A stretch of 17,367 nt of DNA from Trachipleistophora hominis (Eukaryota; Microsporidia; Pleistophoridae). Location of the stretch: the NCBI GenBank assembly GCA_000316135.1, contig JH994065.1, positions 3,650-21,016 on the forward strand, written 5' to 3'. The translations under genes were made by a program, and so were the position numbers. Numbering within the stretch: position 1 is the stretch's first letter; each line of letters begins with the position of its first letter. Under the pieces are notes generated by a model. It did not search any database, was not told the DNA's origin, and saw only the letters and a program-made list of their open reading frames with translations. Shown piece after piece: positions 1 to 8,810 of this stretch.

Positions 1-255
1 CAGTCTGTCTTTATTCTCAGACACTGATCTCATGACTTCGTCAAAAACAGCCTTCTGTTCGTTATTAAACATCTCCATCATCTCTTGTGCCTTAGCTGCT
101 TCACTGTTAGTATCATAGTCTTCTGAAACATTAACATCATTTATTACAACTATTGGCAGTCCGATATTCTCTGGTTTCATGTTGTATGTGTTGAGTAGTG
201 CTGCAAGTCGTTCCAGTAACAATATTCGTAATATCATTCTGCCTCTACTACACAT
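1..255 (-). mobile_element. Pif1/Helitron-type helicase, N-terminal part, cut by left window edge
   Basis: An open minus-strand frame of 85 codons starts at an ATG (255-253) directly after a TGA (258-256) and runs off the left edge. Residues 11-35 (leucine-rich helix, then NMKPENIGLP) resemble the segment that precedes the helicase domain in Helitron Rep-Hel proteins. Residues 63-74 (FNNEQKAVFDEV) match the N-x-x-Q motif that opens Pif1-family helicases, just before Walker A, which would lie outside the window. Pif1/Helitron helicases unwind DNA during rolling-circle transposition. No Rep-like frame was seen upstream (above position 258), so this is either an N-terminally truncated element or a separate helicase gene. 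The family call is by eye; whether it is Helitron or host Pif1 is unresolved. Confidence 0.6.
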
Positions 256-1118
256 TCATCATTTTTTACCATTATGACTAGCTATGCTAGTTTATTTGTA
301 AAACTAAACATCAATTAGTGTGTAGCCGAAAATTATTTTAATTTAGCCTCAGTATCTTCTCTAATAAAGCACATATTATATAGGTTTTGCATTAAGTAGA
401 CACTGGAAAACACAATTCTTGGCTAGAAATATCATTTTCTCTGAATGATGTAGACGAAAAACTTCCATGTGTGTTCCAAAATACGTGAATCAAATAGTAT
501 CTATAAAATTATTTATCTCTATCAATATTAAAAATAAAATTTTTCTCAAATATACAAATTCAACTTGCGAGTTGCCTTTTTACCTTTTTTCTTATTATTA
601 TTATTATCGAAAACCTAACCTTTATTTAATTTCTGGGATTCCTGACAGAACATGTTTAGTCGAGAAAGTTCAAATACTTTCATGTTATATCTATTTTAAA
701 TGGTGTCTTGATTACTTTACGACAATTATGATAATGTATGCCTAAAATTCATCTCACTGATCCATAGTGAGAAATTCACCACAATTGGTTTTATTTGTAC
801 CTTTTTACCCTATGCAAATTATAAAATATCCTCCCACTTGTAAAGTATCTCATGACGTTACGACGAGAAAGTGCTTAAATTAATGTATCATATGGTAACT
901 TAGAAGATACAATAAAAGTGATAATGTGTTATTATAGTAAGAAATAAAATTCGTAGGGTACTATCCTTCTACACGTCATGTAAATAAAAACATTGATCAC
1001 CGAATCACGAAAATAATTTCATCCGTAATTTTACCTGTTTACTACCTCAGTTTCATTCGATGTTCTATAGGAGATAATAATTTAACGATACTAATTAAAA
1101 CAGCAAATAACCAATTAT
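256..1118. other. AT-rich spacer, no supported gene
   Basis: This stretch lies between the helicase fragment and the 3' end of VMA8. It is AT-rich with frequent stops in all frames. A 92-codon plus-strand frame (467-745) has a low-complexity F/Y/I/K-rich translation with no recognisable motif and is probably chance. It contains a perfect 6-bp inverted repeat with a 3-nt loop (ACTAGC-TAT-GCTAGT, 277-291) just upstream of the helicase frame, and a short (TTA)5 run at 592-606. No tRNA-like or other RNA signature was found. Confidence 0.5.
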
Positions 1119-1748
1119 TTAATCACTCTTCTTGGTCTTCTGTATCTTCTTCAATCTAAAGAATTCCTCCCTATCCTGCTCATCAAGTTCAGCATTTATA
1201 TAATCTATCGTATTGTTAATCCTTGGTATTAGCATAAAATCGAGAGCGTTAACGCGCCTGTTGGTGTTCTTGAGCACTTCATCAAGAATAACGAATGAAT
1301 TCTTAAGTGATGCTAGCTCAATTAGCCTGCCAATCACTGTTCTGAACGCATTTCTAGCGCTGAGATATGCGCTGCCAGACTTATCGAGGAACAGCAATGG
1401 GTTGCCAACATCCTGCTTGAGCGTGTACACCGGTAGAAATACGCCACTCACCTGCTCAATGCTCGATTCGATAGAAACGGGTGATCGTGAACATTCATAT
1501 AAGAACATTTTTATGTTCGAACCGAGGAACTCTGCTTTGGCAAGCAGGTAGTACGCGTTAGTAATCGCCGTCTTGAGGTTGTGTTGCTCTTTCTCCAATT
1601 TGTGCTGTATTTGTCGGTGTTTGACTTGTAAAGCTTCACTTTTTCTCTTTAGGAGCGAATAGCCTTTTTCAGCACTTTTCAAGCGATTCTTGGTTAACGT
1701 AAGGTTCATTCGCGTGGGGAATACAGAAAGGCGGTTTTGTGTGGACAT
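1119..1748 (-). CDS. VMA8: V-type proton ATPase subunit D
   Basis: Predicted 209-residue subunit D of the V1 sector of the vacuolar H+-ATPase. It forms the central rotor shaft (with subunit F) that couples ATP hydrolysis in the A3B3 head to proton pumping in Vo. Two family hallmarks are intact: the N-terminal segment 10-40, containing FPTRMNLTLTKNRLKSAEKG, and the C-terminal segment 164-202, containing RRVNALDFMLIPRI and then ELDEQDREEFFRLKKIQ. Both ends form the long coiled coil expected of the shaft, and the variable middle (about 85-130) is a compact insert as in other subunit D proteins. Length is slightly short for a eukaryotic D subunit but complete at both ends. The ATG at 1748 begins the conserved N-terminus and has CCCC 15-18 nt upstream. 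The gene is transcribed leftward, away from the tRNA and CHK1. Confidence 0.97.
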   Translation of the reverse strand: MSTQNRLSVFPTRMNLTLTKNRLKSAEKGYSLLKRKSEALQVKHRQIQHKLEKEQHNLKTAITNAYYLLAKAEFLGSNIKMFLYECSRSPVSIESSIEQVSGVFLPVYTLKQDVGNPLLFLDKSGSAYLSARNAFRTVIGRLIELASLKNSFVILDEVLKNTNRRVNALDFMLIPRINNTIDYINAELDEQDREEFFRLKKIQKTKKSD

Positions 1749-2149
1749 GCGATGGTGATTGAGGGGTGTTTTTATGAGCTGTAAACAAGAATTGTTTCGG
1801 AAAGTGAACTGTTTCAGATTTAGATATGCATATTAGGGATGTGTTGTTGATGTTGAGAATGAGATTAAAATACATCAAAGGTGTAGTTATTAAATTGTAA
1901 ATACATTTGACATATGTGGTCGAAACATTCTAACTATAAAATGGTTATTCTCGACGAAGGATAAGAGGTCAAGAGATGCCGTATATAAAACAACTGGGAA
2001 GAAAAACAAATATAAAGTAAATGTTTAATAACCATGTGTTATTGTTACATAAAAAACTTCTTCAAAAAGTTAAATGCGCAGCAAAGCGGTTTTATGTCAC
2101 AAGTACATTTGATTCATGTATAAAAATGTAATTCAATCGCTGGTCGTGA
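1749..2149. other. Spacer between divergent VMA8 and tRNA-Asn
   Basis: Apart from the C-run at 1763-1766, this AT-rich spacer shows no supported gene. Two very short plus-strand frames (1774-1836 and 1826-1900) give protein-like peptides, but they are too short to call. The spacer must hold the VMA8 promoter; the tRNA promoter is internal to the tRNA. Confidence 0.5.
1763..1766 (-). promoter_or_regulatory. CCC-type start-proximal signal of VMA8
   Basis: CCCC on the minus strand, ending 14 nt before the VMA8 ATG. Short C-runs just upstream of the start codon are a described feature of many microsporidian genes. The same signal precedes four other genes here, which supports the chosen starts. 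Confidence 0.5.
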
Positions 2150-2156
2150 GCCTTCA

Positions 2157-2191
<35 letters not shown>

Positions 2192-2223
2192 GAAGGTTAC
2201 CGGTTCGAGTCCGGTTGAAGGCG
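2150..2223 (+). tRNA. tRNA-Asn (GUU anticodon)
   Basis: The 74-nt cloverleaf folds completely. The acceptor stem is 2150-2156 with 2216-2222 and discriminator G2223. The D stem is GCGC/GCGC (2159-2162/2172-2175). The anticodon stem is 2177-2181/2189-2193 with loop CTGTTAA and anticodon GTT at 2184-2186. The variable loop is 2194-2198, and the T stem ACCGG/CCGGT (2199-2203/2211-2215) has loop TTCGAGT. All stems pair, with one T-G pair in the anticodon stem. The internal B box GGTTCGAGTCC is perfect. No CCA is encoded and there is no intron, as expected for a eukaryotic nuclear tRNA of this type. It decodes AAC and AAU. Confidence 0.97.
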
Positions 2224-2226
2224 GTC

Positions 2227-2230
2227 TTTT
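2227..2230 (+). terminator. RNA polymerase III T-run terminator
   Basis: TTTT beginning 4 nt after the tRNA discriminator base, the usual minimal Pol III termination signal. Confidence 0.7.
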
Positions 2231-2420
2231 GGTGGTACGCTAGTAGGATGTTTTTTTATTATCTGAAAGAAAATGTGATCAGTACGATAATTAATATGAA
2301 CATTGGATGCTTGGTCATAATCATAAATACTGCTGCCTGCATGTGCCGTGTGGATGCATGCCATGTCATAAAATTTTAATTGCTGTTTGTGGATTAAAAA
2401 AATTGTGAACGAACCGTTCA

Positions 2421-3638
2421 ATGGACAAATACACGCTGGGCAATATCATTGCACAGGGTACTACGTGCGTGGTTAGGGAGGCTGTTGACATTCTTGGCAA
2501 CAAGTACGCGATTAAAATCGTTTGCCGTTCAGCCAGAAAATACAAAGACATAAAAAAGGAAATGATGATACACCAGCACCTGCAGCATAGCAATATCGTG
2601 AAATTCAAGGAATTGTTGATTGCAACCGATTACTTCATAGTGATGGAGCGTGTAGCATACGAGCTCTTCGTGTATATTGAACCAAAGGTGGGCATGCCAC
2701 GGATGCTCGTGCATCTTTTCTTTGTGCAGTTGATATCAGCGATCGAATACATGCATGATAAGGGAATATGTCACAGGGACATTAAACCGGAGAATATTTT
2801 GTTAAGTGCTGCCGGCAATCTGTTCGTTACTGATTTTGGCTCTGCGACACTCTTTAGATACAAAGGACGGATACGAATACTGAATACGATATGCGGATCG
2901 TTGCCTTATATTGCACCTGAAGTGCACAAGGGGGCGTATAACGGCGCAATCGCCGATATCTGGAGCTGCGGGATTGTTCTTTTTGTGATGGCAACTGGCA
3001 TTCTACCGTGGTCCCGAGGCGATCAGACGGATATCGATCTGGCGAACTATACAAAGCTAAAGTACCACAATTATGAGCCGTTTTCACGGCTCCCCAGAGA
3101 CGTTAAACACGTGTTTGATGGGATGTGCCGTGTTAAGGTGTTGGAGCGGTTTACGTTCGGCGCAATCAAACAATCCTCATTCTTTGTGCAGCCAAACGAA
3201 CTGTTGGGCACTGACGGGCTGTGCACGGACAGTGCAAAACTGTTTTCCTTCTTCAAAACAAAAAACGAACTCGTTCTGCCGTTCTCACAGCCTAACCAGC
3301 ATCTTATTTCTCTTAATACTACAAATTTTGTATGCTCGCAACCAAACGGCAACGATTCAGTAAGCTTGCGCCGTGTTTATCTCTCGGTCGAGGAAGAGAA
3401 AATAATGAACCAGCTGATTCTCGTATTGGATCATTTCAACGTACAGTTCAAACGCAAAATGTTTGCGCTCTTCTTTTCAACGCTTGATACGTACCGGAAC
3501 GTTTTGAACGGCGAGTTTGTTGTGAAGAGAATAAATAATATGTGTGTTATTTCTATTAATAGAGTAAAGGGGAGCACGTTAGAATTTAAGGAATTCTGTA
3601 ATGTGATTTTGGGACATTTAAAGAGTAAATTAATGTAA
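2421..3638 (+). CDS. CHK1: CHK1-like DNA-damage checkpoint serine/threonine kinase
   Basis: Predicted 405-residue protein kinase. The N-terminal kinase domain (about 4-252) has catalytic K32, E47, HRD at 118-120, DFG at 138-140, APE at 165-167 and DIWSCG at 179-184. Features point to CHK1 rather than SNF1 or another CAMK: YIEPKVGMP (85-93) before the alphaE helix, FRYKGRIRILNTICGSLPYI through the activation segment, and a short C-terminal KA1-like region (about 340-405) containing RVKGSTLEFKEF. An SQ pair near 289 and 306-307 lies in the linker, where metazoan CHK1 has its ATR sites. CHK1 delays the cell cycle on DNA damage or replication stress. Oddity: the glycine-rich loop reads AQGTTCVV (11-18), keeping only the middle glycine. 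The ATG at 2421 opens the kinase domain directly; no C-run lies upstream. A perfect GAACG-AAC-CGTTC hairpin (2407-2419) abuts the start. Confidence 0.88.
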   Translation: MDKYTLGNIIAQGTTCVVREAVDILGNKYAIKIVCRSARKYKDIKKEMMIHQHLQHSNIVKFKELLIATDYFIVMERVAYELFVYIEPKVGMPRMLVHLFFVQLISAIEYMHDKGICHRDIKPENILLSAAGNLFVTDFGSATLFRYKGRIRILNTICGSLPYIAPEVHKGAYNGAIADIWSCGIVLFVMATGILPWSRGDQTDIDLANYTKLKYHNYEPFSRLPRDVKHVFDGMCRVKVLERFTFGAIKQSSFFVQPNELLGTDGLCTDSAKLFSFFKTKNELVLPFSQPNQHLISLNTTNFVCSQPNGNDSVSLRRVYLSVEEEKIMNQLILVLDHFNVQFKRKMFALFFSTLDTYRNVLNGEFVVKRINNMCVISINRVKGSTLEFKEFCNVILGHLKSKLM

Positions 3639-3654
3639 ATTTACTTATTACATG

Positions 3655-3947
3655 CTAAATTGGTACGTCAGTGTGGTAGAATAAAAATTTAACTAATTTA
3701 CGAACGCGGCTGTTCATTAAAGCCTTTTTTACGTGATCATACATTTCGTGACGGATATTCGCCATTTTTTAAAAGAGATGTTCATTTTACACACCTCGTA
3801 AGCGTATTTTTCTATCCTACTGAGATTGCACAAAGTCTTTCTTTTTATTCCCGGGTTAATTTCTTGCAATAACTTGTAATCCGTTATTTTATAAAATATA
3901 CATCTTTTGAAAACCTTGATAAATTGTACAAGTAACCTACAGTATAA
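3655..3947 (-). pseudogene. Frame-broken relic of an unrecognised protein gene
   Basis: Minus strand. A 72-codon open frame (3947 down to 3732) reads like a basic globular protein, for example YKLLQEINPGIKRKTLCNLS and then RIEKYAYEVCKMNISF. At a run of six A (minus strand; T-run 3765-3770) the protein-like sense shifts by one base into a second frame, starting at ATG 3765 and ending at a stop at 3655-3657 (MANIRHEMYDHVKKALMNSR and onward). Restoring one base in the A-run would join the frames, so this looks like a single-base indel. No start codon precedes the first part, and farther upstream (to about 4098) only stop-broken fragments continue. The family is not recognised. It could be a decayed gene, a host or element remnant, or a gene hit by an assembly error. 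Confidence 0.4.
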
Positions 3948-4314
3948 TTACCAAATGTACCGATACACGGCACTCTTTATATTTATTAGCACATCATTGT
4001 GTTTTTATGATAGCGCTAAAATGCTAAAGTTCATTGCAACATTTCGTCACGCGAGAAGTGGAAAGCCTTTTACGAAATATTGTACGGTATGATCTGTTAG
4101 TTTGAATATGAAGTGAACAAAATATTTAACAATACAATTTTAGCTAAAAATTGTTGGTAAAAGAGACCTTTTCAAAAAATGCTTTGTGATAAATAAATTG
4201 GCATTTTATTATGATTATTGAATCTGGTTTCACGTATTAGTAAAAATATTGGAATTATGAAGTATTTGTACGTACGGTTGCTGTGGTGATGATAATTAGC
4301 AGTATAACAAAATT

Positions 4315-4488
4315 ATGGATTATAGAGCGGTAAATGTTGCAAGAGGAGTCGTAATTACAGATAAGTTTAAAGGCAAAGTAGTGTATAAAATGGAGAAATA
4401 TTGTTTCATAATACATAATATGTACGAAACAATAAACTGGTCGTACTTTTATGTTTATGTTCTCAGACGTGGCAGTTTTTTATCATGA
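4315..4488 (+). CDS. Possible small protein or gene relic, 57 residues
   Basis: ATG-initiated plus-strand frame of 57 codons. The translation is not low-complexity: it starts MDYRAVNVARGVVITDKFKG and ends in an aromatic and arginine-containing stretch. Immediately upstream, in another frame (about 4270-4330), lies a further protein-like run (VVMIISSITKLWIIER) that ends where this frame begins, so this may be the 3' part of a decayed gene rather than a start. No C-run precedes the ATG. Such a frame is not long enough to exclude chance in AT-rich DNA. Not recognised. Confidence 0.25.
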   Translation: MDYRAVNVARGVVITDKFKGKVVYKMEKYCFIIHNMYETINWSYFYVYVLRRGSFLS

Positions 4489-4765
4489 AATGTGTTGTAA
4501 TAGTGTATTAGATTATTGTTAGAAAAAACCTGAAATATAAATTTTTTAACAAAATCACTGTCAGTAACAAAACTTGAAATACAAAATTAAAAAATACATA
4601 CCGATGAGGCTCTTTTGCTTAATAATGTGCTATAAAAATATGAAAGAGCATTGATTATATTTTTATTACATTGAGGATGTTTAACATCGTGTGAGTCGTT
4701 ATCTGATAGTTGACGTTTGGATAGCAAATTGACGTTTTAACTTTTGGTAGGTTTGAGAGAATAAT

Positions 4766-4942
4766 ATGCCCATTTTACCAGGAGATTGCACAAAAACAGG
4801 TTAAATGATTCACGACGTGACGAATAGCGATGCATCTCTAGCTTGTTATGCCTAAACCAGTATGCGTTTGCAGAACTGTTGATTTGATGATACTGTCAAA
4901 GATCTCAAAAACATCAAAGTGATAATCTACCATGAGTATTAA
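4766..4942 (+). pseudogene. Stop-interrupted coding-like frame upstream of NTT1
   Basis: One plus-strand frame starting at an ATG reads through 58 codons with three in-frame stops (4802, 4853, 4880) and ends at 4940. The pieces are protein-like, for example MIHDVTNSDASLACYA and FDDTVKDLKNIKVIIYHEY. It ends 25 nt before the NTT1 ATG. It may be a decayed gene or chance; no family is recognised. Confidence 0.2.
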
Positions 4943-4967
4943 AATAGAATAATCATCTGCTCATGAC

Positions 4968-6584
4968 ATGTCAGTTCCTTGTTTAGAGTCATCTGCACTT
5001 ACAAACAGCTCATCAGCCGTTTTGAGCAACAATCCCTCAGCACGGAACAATAAGAGTTTTACTACATGGAAGGTAAAAATATGCGCAATAATGGCATTCA
5101 TCTGCTATGTGATTATTTACTCATCGCGGAACCTGCTCAATGGCCTCATTCTATCACGCCAAGGACCAATTACAAAGCTTGTTTCAATAGCACTGTATGT
5201 ACAGCCGCTCTCTCTCATTTCATCGCTCTGGATTCGTAGGCAACTTAGACAATACACAATAAGACAGCTGTTGGACCATGCTCTTTTAGCGTTTGCAATT
5301 TATTTCTCGCTCATAAATTTTATACTTGTAAAGTTCCGGCACGTAATTGACGCAGATTCTTTTTACATCAACGATTTCCTTTCAGACGGAAAATCGCTTT
5401 ACAAACGGGTTGATCTGCTGTTCGTGGCACTTTCTACGGTTACATCGCCAACGATTACCGTGCAATACACGATGATAGTGATTTTTGAATTCGTAGTGCA
5501 ATACGTGCTGGTATTTTCGTTTTTTAACGATTTGTTCTCACAGAAACAGTTCAATAGCTTTATTTCTATCCTTTGTGTGTGCGATGTCGCCGGCAGTTTC
5601 TTGTCAAGCATCATTTCATCGCTGTATTCTGGATTAGGCAATCTTATAGGAGCGCATATGATAGATACAATGCAGATTGCGTTCTTTCTCATGGTGTCTG
5701 CGTTGTGTTTTGTTCTGCTCTATCTCACCAAAGAGATACAGAAATCGACACAACAAGAATGTGCAGCAGAACTCGATGACCAGTTTAAAATTCGGGTGGA
5801 TAACTCGGACGAGAGTGTCTCTCTGACAACGATGGGTGTAATAAGCTGCATTCTACGCAACCGTTTTATCCGTTCGATCAGCTTTTACGTGATATTTTTC
5901 TTCTTCATCAACGAATTGCTATATGCCTCACTCGAAACCACAATTTGTGGAATGAATGGTAGCACTTCAGAGGCGGTATCATCCTCTGTCACACGTACTA
6001 CGAGCATCATCCGTGGTGTGTCATCTTGTGTCATTCTTGTGTTTCTACTGAGCTCGCTCTCTCGATGGCTGATCACGCACAAATGGACGCTTCTTGTGTA
6101 CACCACACCTCTGTGGTGTTTTTTCTCTTGCATCACCATTTTCATGCTAGACACTGTCCGTGCAGGTATCGAAGGACTAAGTCTATCGTTCATAAATCGT
6201 AAAACTTCATTTTTAAATGATGCTGATTTCATTTTCTTTAAGGATCATCTTGAGAGCGCGACTCTTGTTATTAGCGTAGTGGTTTGTATTTTCCTAAAGA
6301 TCGTAAAAACGGTAGCGTTTTTTATGTCTAAGGAAACGCTCACAATGATGGTCGATAGAAAAGTACGCTCCAGGATACGACCGATCTACGATGGTATGTG
6401 TCCTCTGATCGGTAAGTCACTTGCTGCAATAACAATGGTTGTATGCGCAGAAATAATGGAAACGTACAACGCACGTGTATTTTCCATATTCTTGCTGGTT
6501 ATTAGTGTTTTCGTGGTGTTGTACTGGTTAAAAAATGCAAGGTACCTCTGTTTGAGGTATATGAACGACGTTTATACAGGTTGA
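4968..6584 (+). CDS. Nucleotide transporter (NTT/TLC ATP:ADP translocase family), paralogue 1
   Basis: Predicted 538-residue multi-pass membrane protein with about 11-12 hydrophobic segments from residue 36 to 521. It matches the NTT/TLC family that microsporidia share with Rickettsia and Chlamydia. In microsporidia these carriers sit in the parasite plasma membrane or the mitosome and import host ATP and other nucleotides. Family signatures: the first membrane helix ending IYSSRNLLNG (50-59), the FNDLFSQKQFNSF block (186-198), and the C-terminal KETLTMMVDRKVRSR...IYDGMCPLIGK block (455-483), which corresponds to the KE...D..K.KGK......GKSG region of bacterial TLC proteins. The substrate cannot be told from sequence. 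The start is the ATG at 4968; an in-frame ATG at 4932 opens only a 6-codon frame ending in TAA. No C-run lies upstream. It forms a tandem pair with the paralogue at 9095. Confidence 0.93.
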   Translation: MSVPCLESSALTNSSSAVLSNNPSARNNKSFTTWKVKICAIMAFICYVIIYSSRNLLNGLILSRQGPITKLVSIALYVQPLSLISSLWIRRQLRQYTIRQLLDHALLAFAIYFSLINFILVKFRHVIDADSFYINDFLSDGKSLYKRVDLLFVALSTVTSPTITVQYTMIVIFEFVVQYVLVFSFFNDLFSQKQFNSFISILCVCDVAGSFLSSIISSLYSGLGNLIGAHMIDTMQIAFFLMVSALCFVLLYLTKEIQKSTQQECAAELDDQFKIRVDNSDESVSLTTMGVISCILRNRFIRSISFYVIFFFFINELLYASLETTICGMNGSTSEAVSSSVTRTTSIIRGVSSCVILVFLLSSLSRWLITHKWTLLVYTTPLWCFFSCITIFMLDTVRAGIEGLSLSFINRKTSFLNDADFIFFKDHLESATLVISVVVCIFLKIVKTVAFFMSKETLTMMVDRKVRSRIRPIYDGMCPLIGKSLAAITMVVCAEIMETYNARVFSIFLLVISVFVVLYWLKNARYLCLRYMNDVYTG

Positions 6585-7536
6585 AAGAATACTGATTAAA
6601 TCTTTTTAATCGATTTATAATTTTACTAGCACTCGAGCAGGAGTATTCAGAAGATCATGTAAGATGATGTCATATGAACACCTTTTATTTACTTTTAGAG
6701 TAACGGAGGAAACACGTAATATAATGTGGTAATAATTCTTATTTACTTTCTTAAACTGATCTTCAACTGCTCAAAGTAGTGAAAAAATTATGTGTTTGAA
6801 AATTAGACTAGAACGAGGTAAAACTTTTTGTTCTATTTTGCAAATATTTAAAGCAGTTAACATATTTTGCCAATGTTTGTTTGATGAAAGACAAAATTCG
6901 TGTTATAATAGGGGAAATAACATCATTTTCTCCCAGAAATAATGAAAACATGTGAATATTACCAAATCTACATAAAAAGTATATGTAATATTAGACTGGC
7001 GAAGCATGTCGTGATTAATTCTGATTTGATGCATTTATCTCAAGTATTCTCTGGTAGCCTTCAAACTACCATGTAACGAATAATCAATATGGTGAATGTA
7101 AGTAACTTTTAAATATTTTGGCATCATATGACAAATGTGTAACGTACGATTAGTGTAACCATCTCAAAGACAATAAATTCTGAGTTAAAAATTCGTTTTT
7201 TCGATTCATCGTATTTTATAATAAAAAATTTCCCAACTAGAAATGCTTTTTTAAGTAAAAGCCTGTGCCATGACTGGTCCTAATAAACGAGAAAAGAGTT
7301 TGCATTGTGAGGCATATGGAAGGATAATTGCCAGATTTTTTAGTAAAAGAAGCCAACAGAGCTTTTATTTATGATTTCATATAATAATAATTTATATGAT
7401 AAAAATTTTTACTAAACACAAAATTGGTAAAAAAATTTTATTTATATGGAAAGTTTTATGTGCTATACGATCATAAACTTTCGCTAAATATTACAATAGG
7501 ATGTTCCGTATATGGAACGCGATGTAGCTACGATAA

Positions 7537-7761
7537 GTACGGTTGCAATACAAATTATCGGCTATATCAATCTCGACACTCCTTCAACTGTCACAGTGCT
7601 ATCTCGCCAATGATGATTCTCGGTAAAAATCTGTACTAATCGGTTCCTATGCAGGAATAACTCTATCTGCTAACATAATGGGAGTATATAACCTTTTTAG
7701 TGACAAAGATGTTAATACTGTTCGTAAACCAAAAGTAATCGAGGTTTTGATTGAAGCTTAA
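7537..7761 (+). pseudogene. Coding-like relic with one internal stop
   Basis: One plus-strand frame reads 74 sense codons with a single in-frame stop (TAA, 7624-7626). The first half includes SISTLLQLSQCYLANDDSR and the second, after the stop, LIGSYAGITLSANIMGVYNL followed by a Lys/Val/Glu-rich tail. The same frame continues to about 7960 with shorter protein-like runs (for example ILIDESALQKILYLLKNI) and more stops. No convincing start. Residue use is richer than in neighbouring spacer frames, suggesting a decayed helical protein. I do not recognise the family. Confidence 0.3.
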
Positions 7762-8810
7762 CATATCTGAACTGTCTGTATAGGTGTAATTTTAATTGAT
7801 GAATCAGCATTACAAAAGATATTGTATCTGCTTAAGAATATATGATGCTATGTTGCAGAGAGATGTTATTTCGCAACAATTTAAGTTTTCAATGCTTTCA
7901 CTTCAGTGTATATCGCGTAAAAAAACATGTTTTGTGTTCCTCGTTAATCTCATTCGCAATACTAGTTAATGGTTTATTAAAATGAATGATTTGGTAAAAG
8001 TTATTAAGCTCAAAATCAAAAAAACAGCAATGGTGTGTTATATACTAGGAAAATGATTCTGTTCGTCTAACTAAACAATTATGCCTAGTTAGTGTGGCGG
8101 TTGATAAGAAATGAAATATTGCATTATATATTTATTTTGTTCATATACCAAAACACATTCGTTATTCAACTACAATGTTTTAATATTGGATCAACCGATC
8201 ATTCTTGTGCGTTCTAAGACCAAGCGAAGTCATATCATGTATTTATCTTGGTTCTGCTATTTACACACAGCTGCTTTTGAGTTACATTTTTAAATAAATC
8301 TCTTTCGCTAAAAAATTATAATCATTAAATTACGGAATATGAATAAAAGCGCCAGAAACAAGTGAATGAGTTCGTTAAAAAAATAAAAAAATATTTTCTA
8401 TTCAATATTAATAGATGATACGCTTTATTTTCCTTATTAAATATATTTGTTTCATAATTATAACATTTGACAATTATGAGTATAGTTTCGGCTTTTAGCA
8501 CACTTTTGTAAATTTTCATTTATTTTGCAAAATACAAAAACAAAAATAGCATATTCAATCTCCTTTCAAAAAGAAAGATTCTTCTACTAATAACATCTTT
8601 TGAATGGAGAACTCGATATGTTTTTATCTTTTTGAAACACGGCTATTGTAAGATCTAACTACATTATTAAATTGCAGCCAAATTCCTATAAAGAAATAAA
8701 ATGCCAACCCAGAACAAGTTGACATATCACCCTATCAATGTATTATTGAATAAAAATACAAAATCATTCAAAAACAACTCATGTATTAGTTTTGTACTTA
8801 TCATACATGA

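Larger units (their letters stand above)
3639..4967. other. 1.3 kb AT-rich spacer containing possible gene relics
   Basis: Between CHK1 and the first NTT there is no intact recognisable gene. Three stretches read as protein-like and are listed separately: a frame-broken minus-strand relic (3655-3947), a 57-codon plus-strand frame (4315-4488) and a stop-interrupted plus-strand frame (4766-4942). A plus-strand frame at 3955-4092 begins with a hydrophobic, signal-peptide-like segment but is only 45 codons long and overlaps the upstream part of the minus-strand relic, so I do not call it. Confidence 0.4.

Noticed and set aside
467..745. 92-codon plus-strand frame
   Set aside because: Low-complexity Phe/Tyr/Ile/Lys translation in AT-rich spacer, no motif, no start-proximal C-run; length is within chance for this composition.
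1774..1900. Two short overlapping plus-strand frames (ATG 1774 and ATG 1826) that could be joined by a 37-nt GT...AG intron, with a vague Sm-like peptide
   Set aside because: The joined product would be under 30 residues, far too short for an Sm/LSm protein, and the splice signals are weak.
2854..3363. Open frames of 77-96 codons on both strands inside CHK1
   Set aside because: They are shadows of the kinase gene in other frames; the kinase frame carries all the motifs.
3955..4092. 45-codon frame with a hydrophobic, signal-peptide-like N-terminus
   Set aside because: Too short, and it overlaps the upstream part of the minus-strand relic; no support beyond hydrophobicity.
3822..4794. GAGATTGCACAAA occurring at 3822 and 4782
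   Set aside because: A 13-base exact match is expected about once or twice by chance in a window of this size; no flanking similarity.
6790..6942. 50-codon ATG frame after NTT1
   Set aside because: Length and composition are compatible with chance in AT-rich DNA; no motif.
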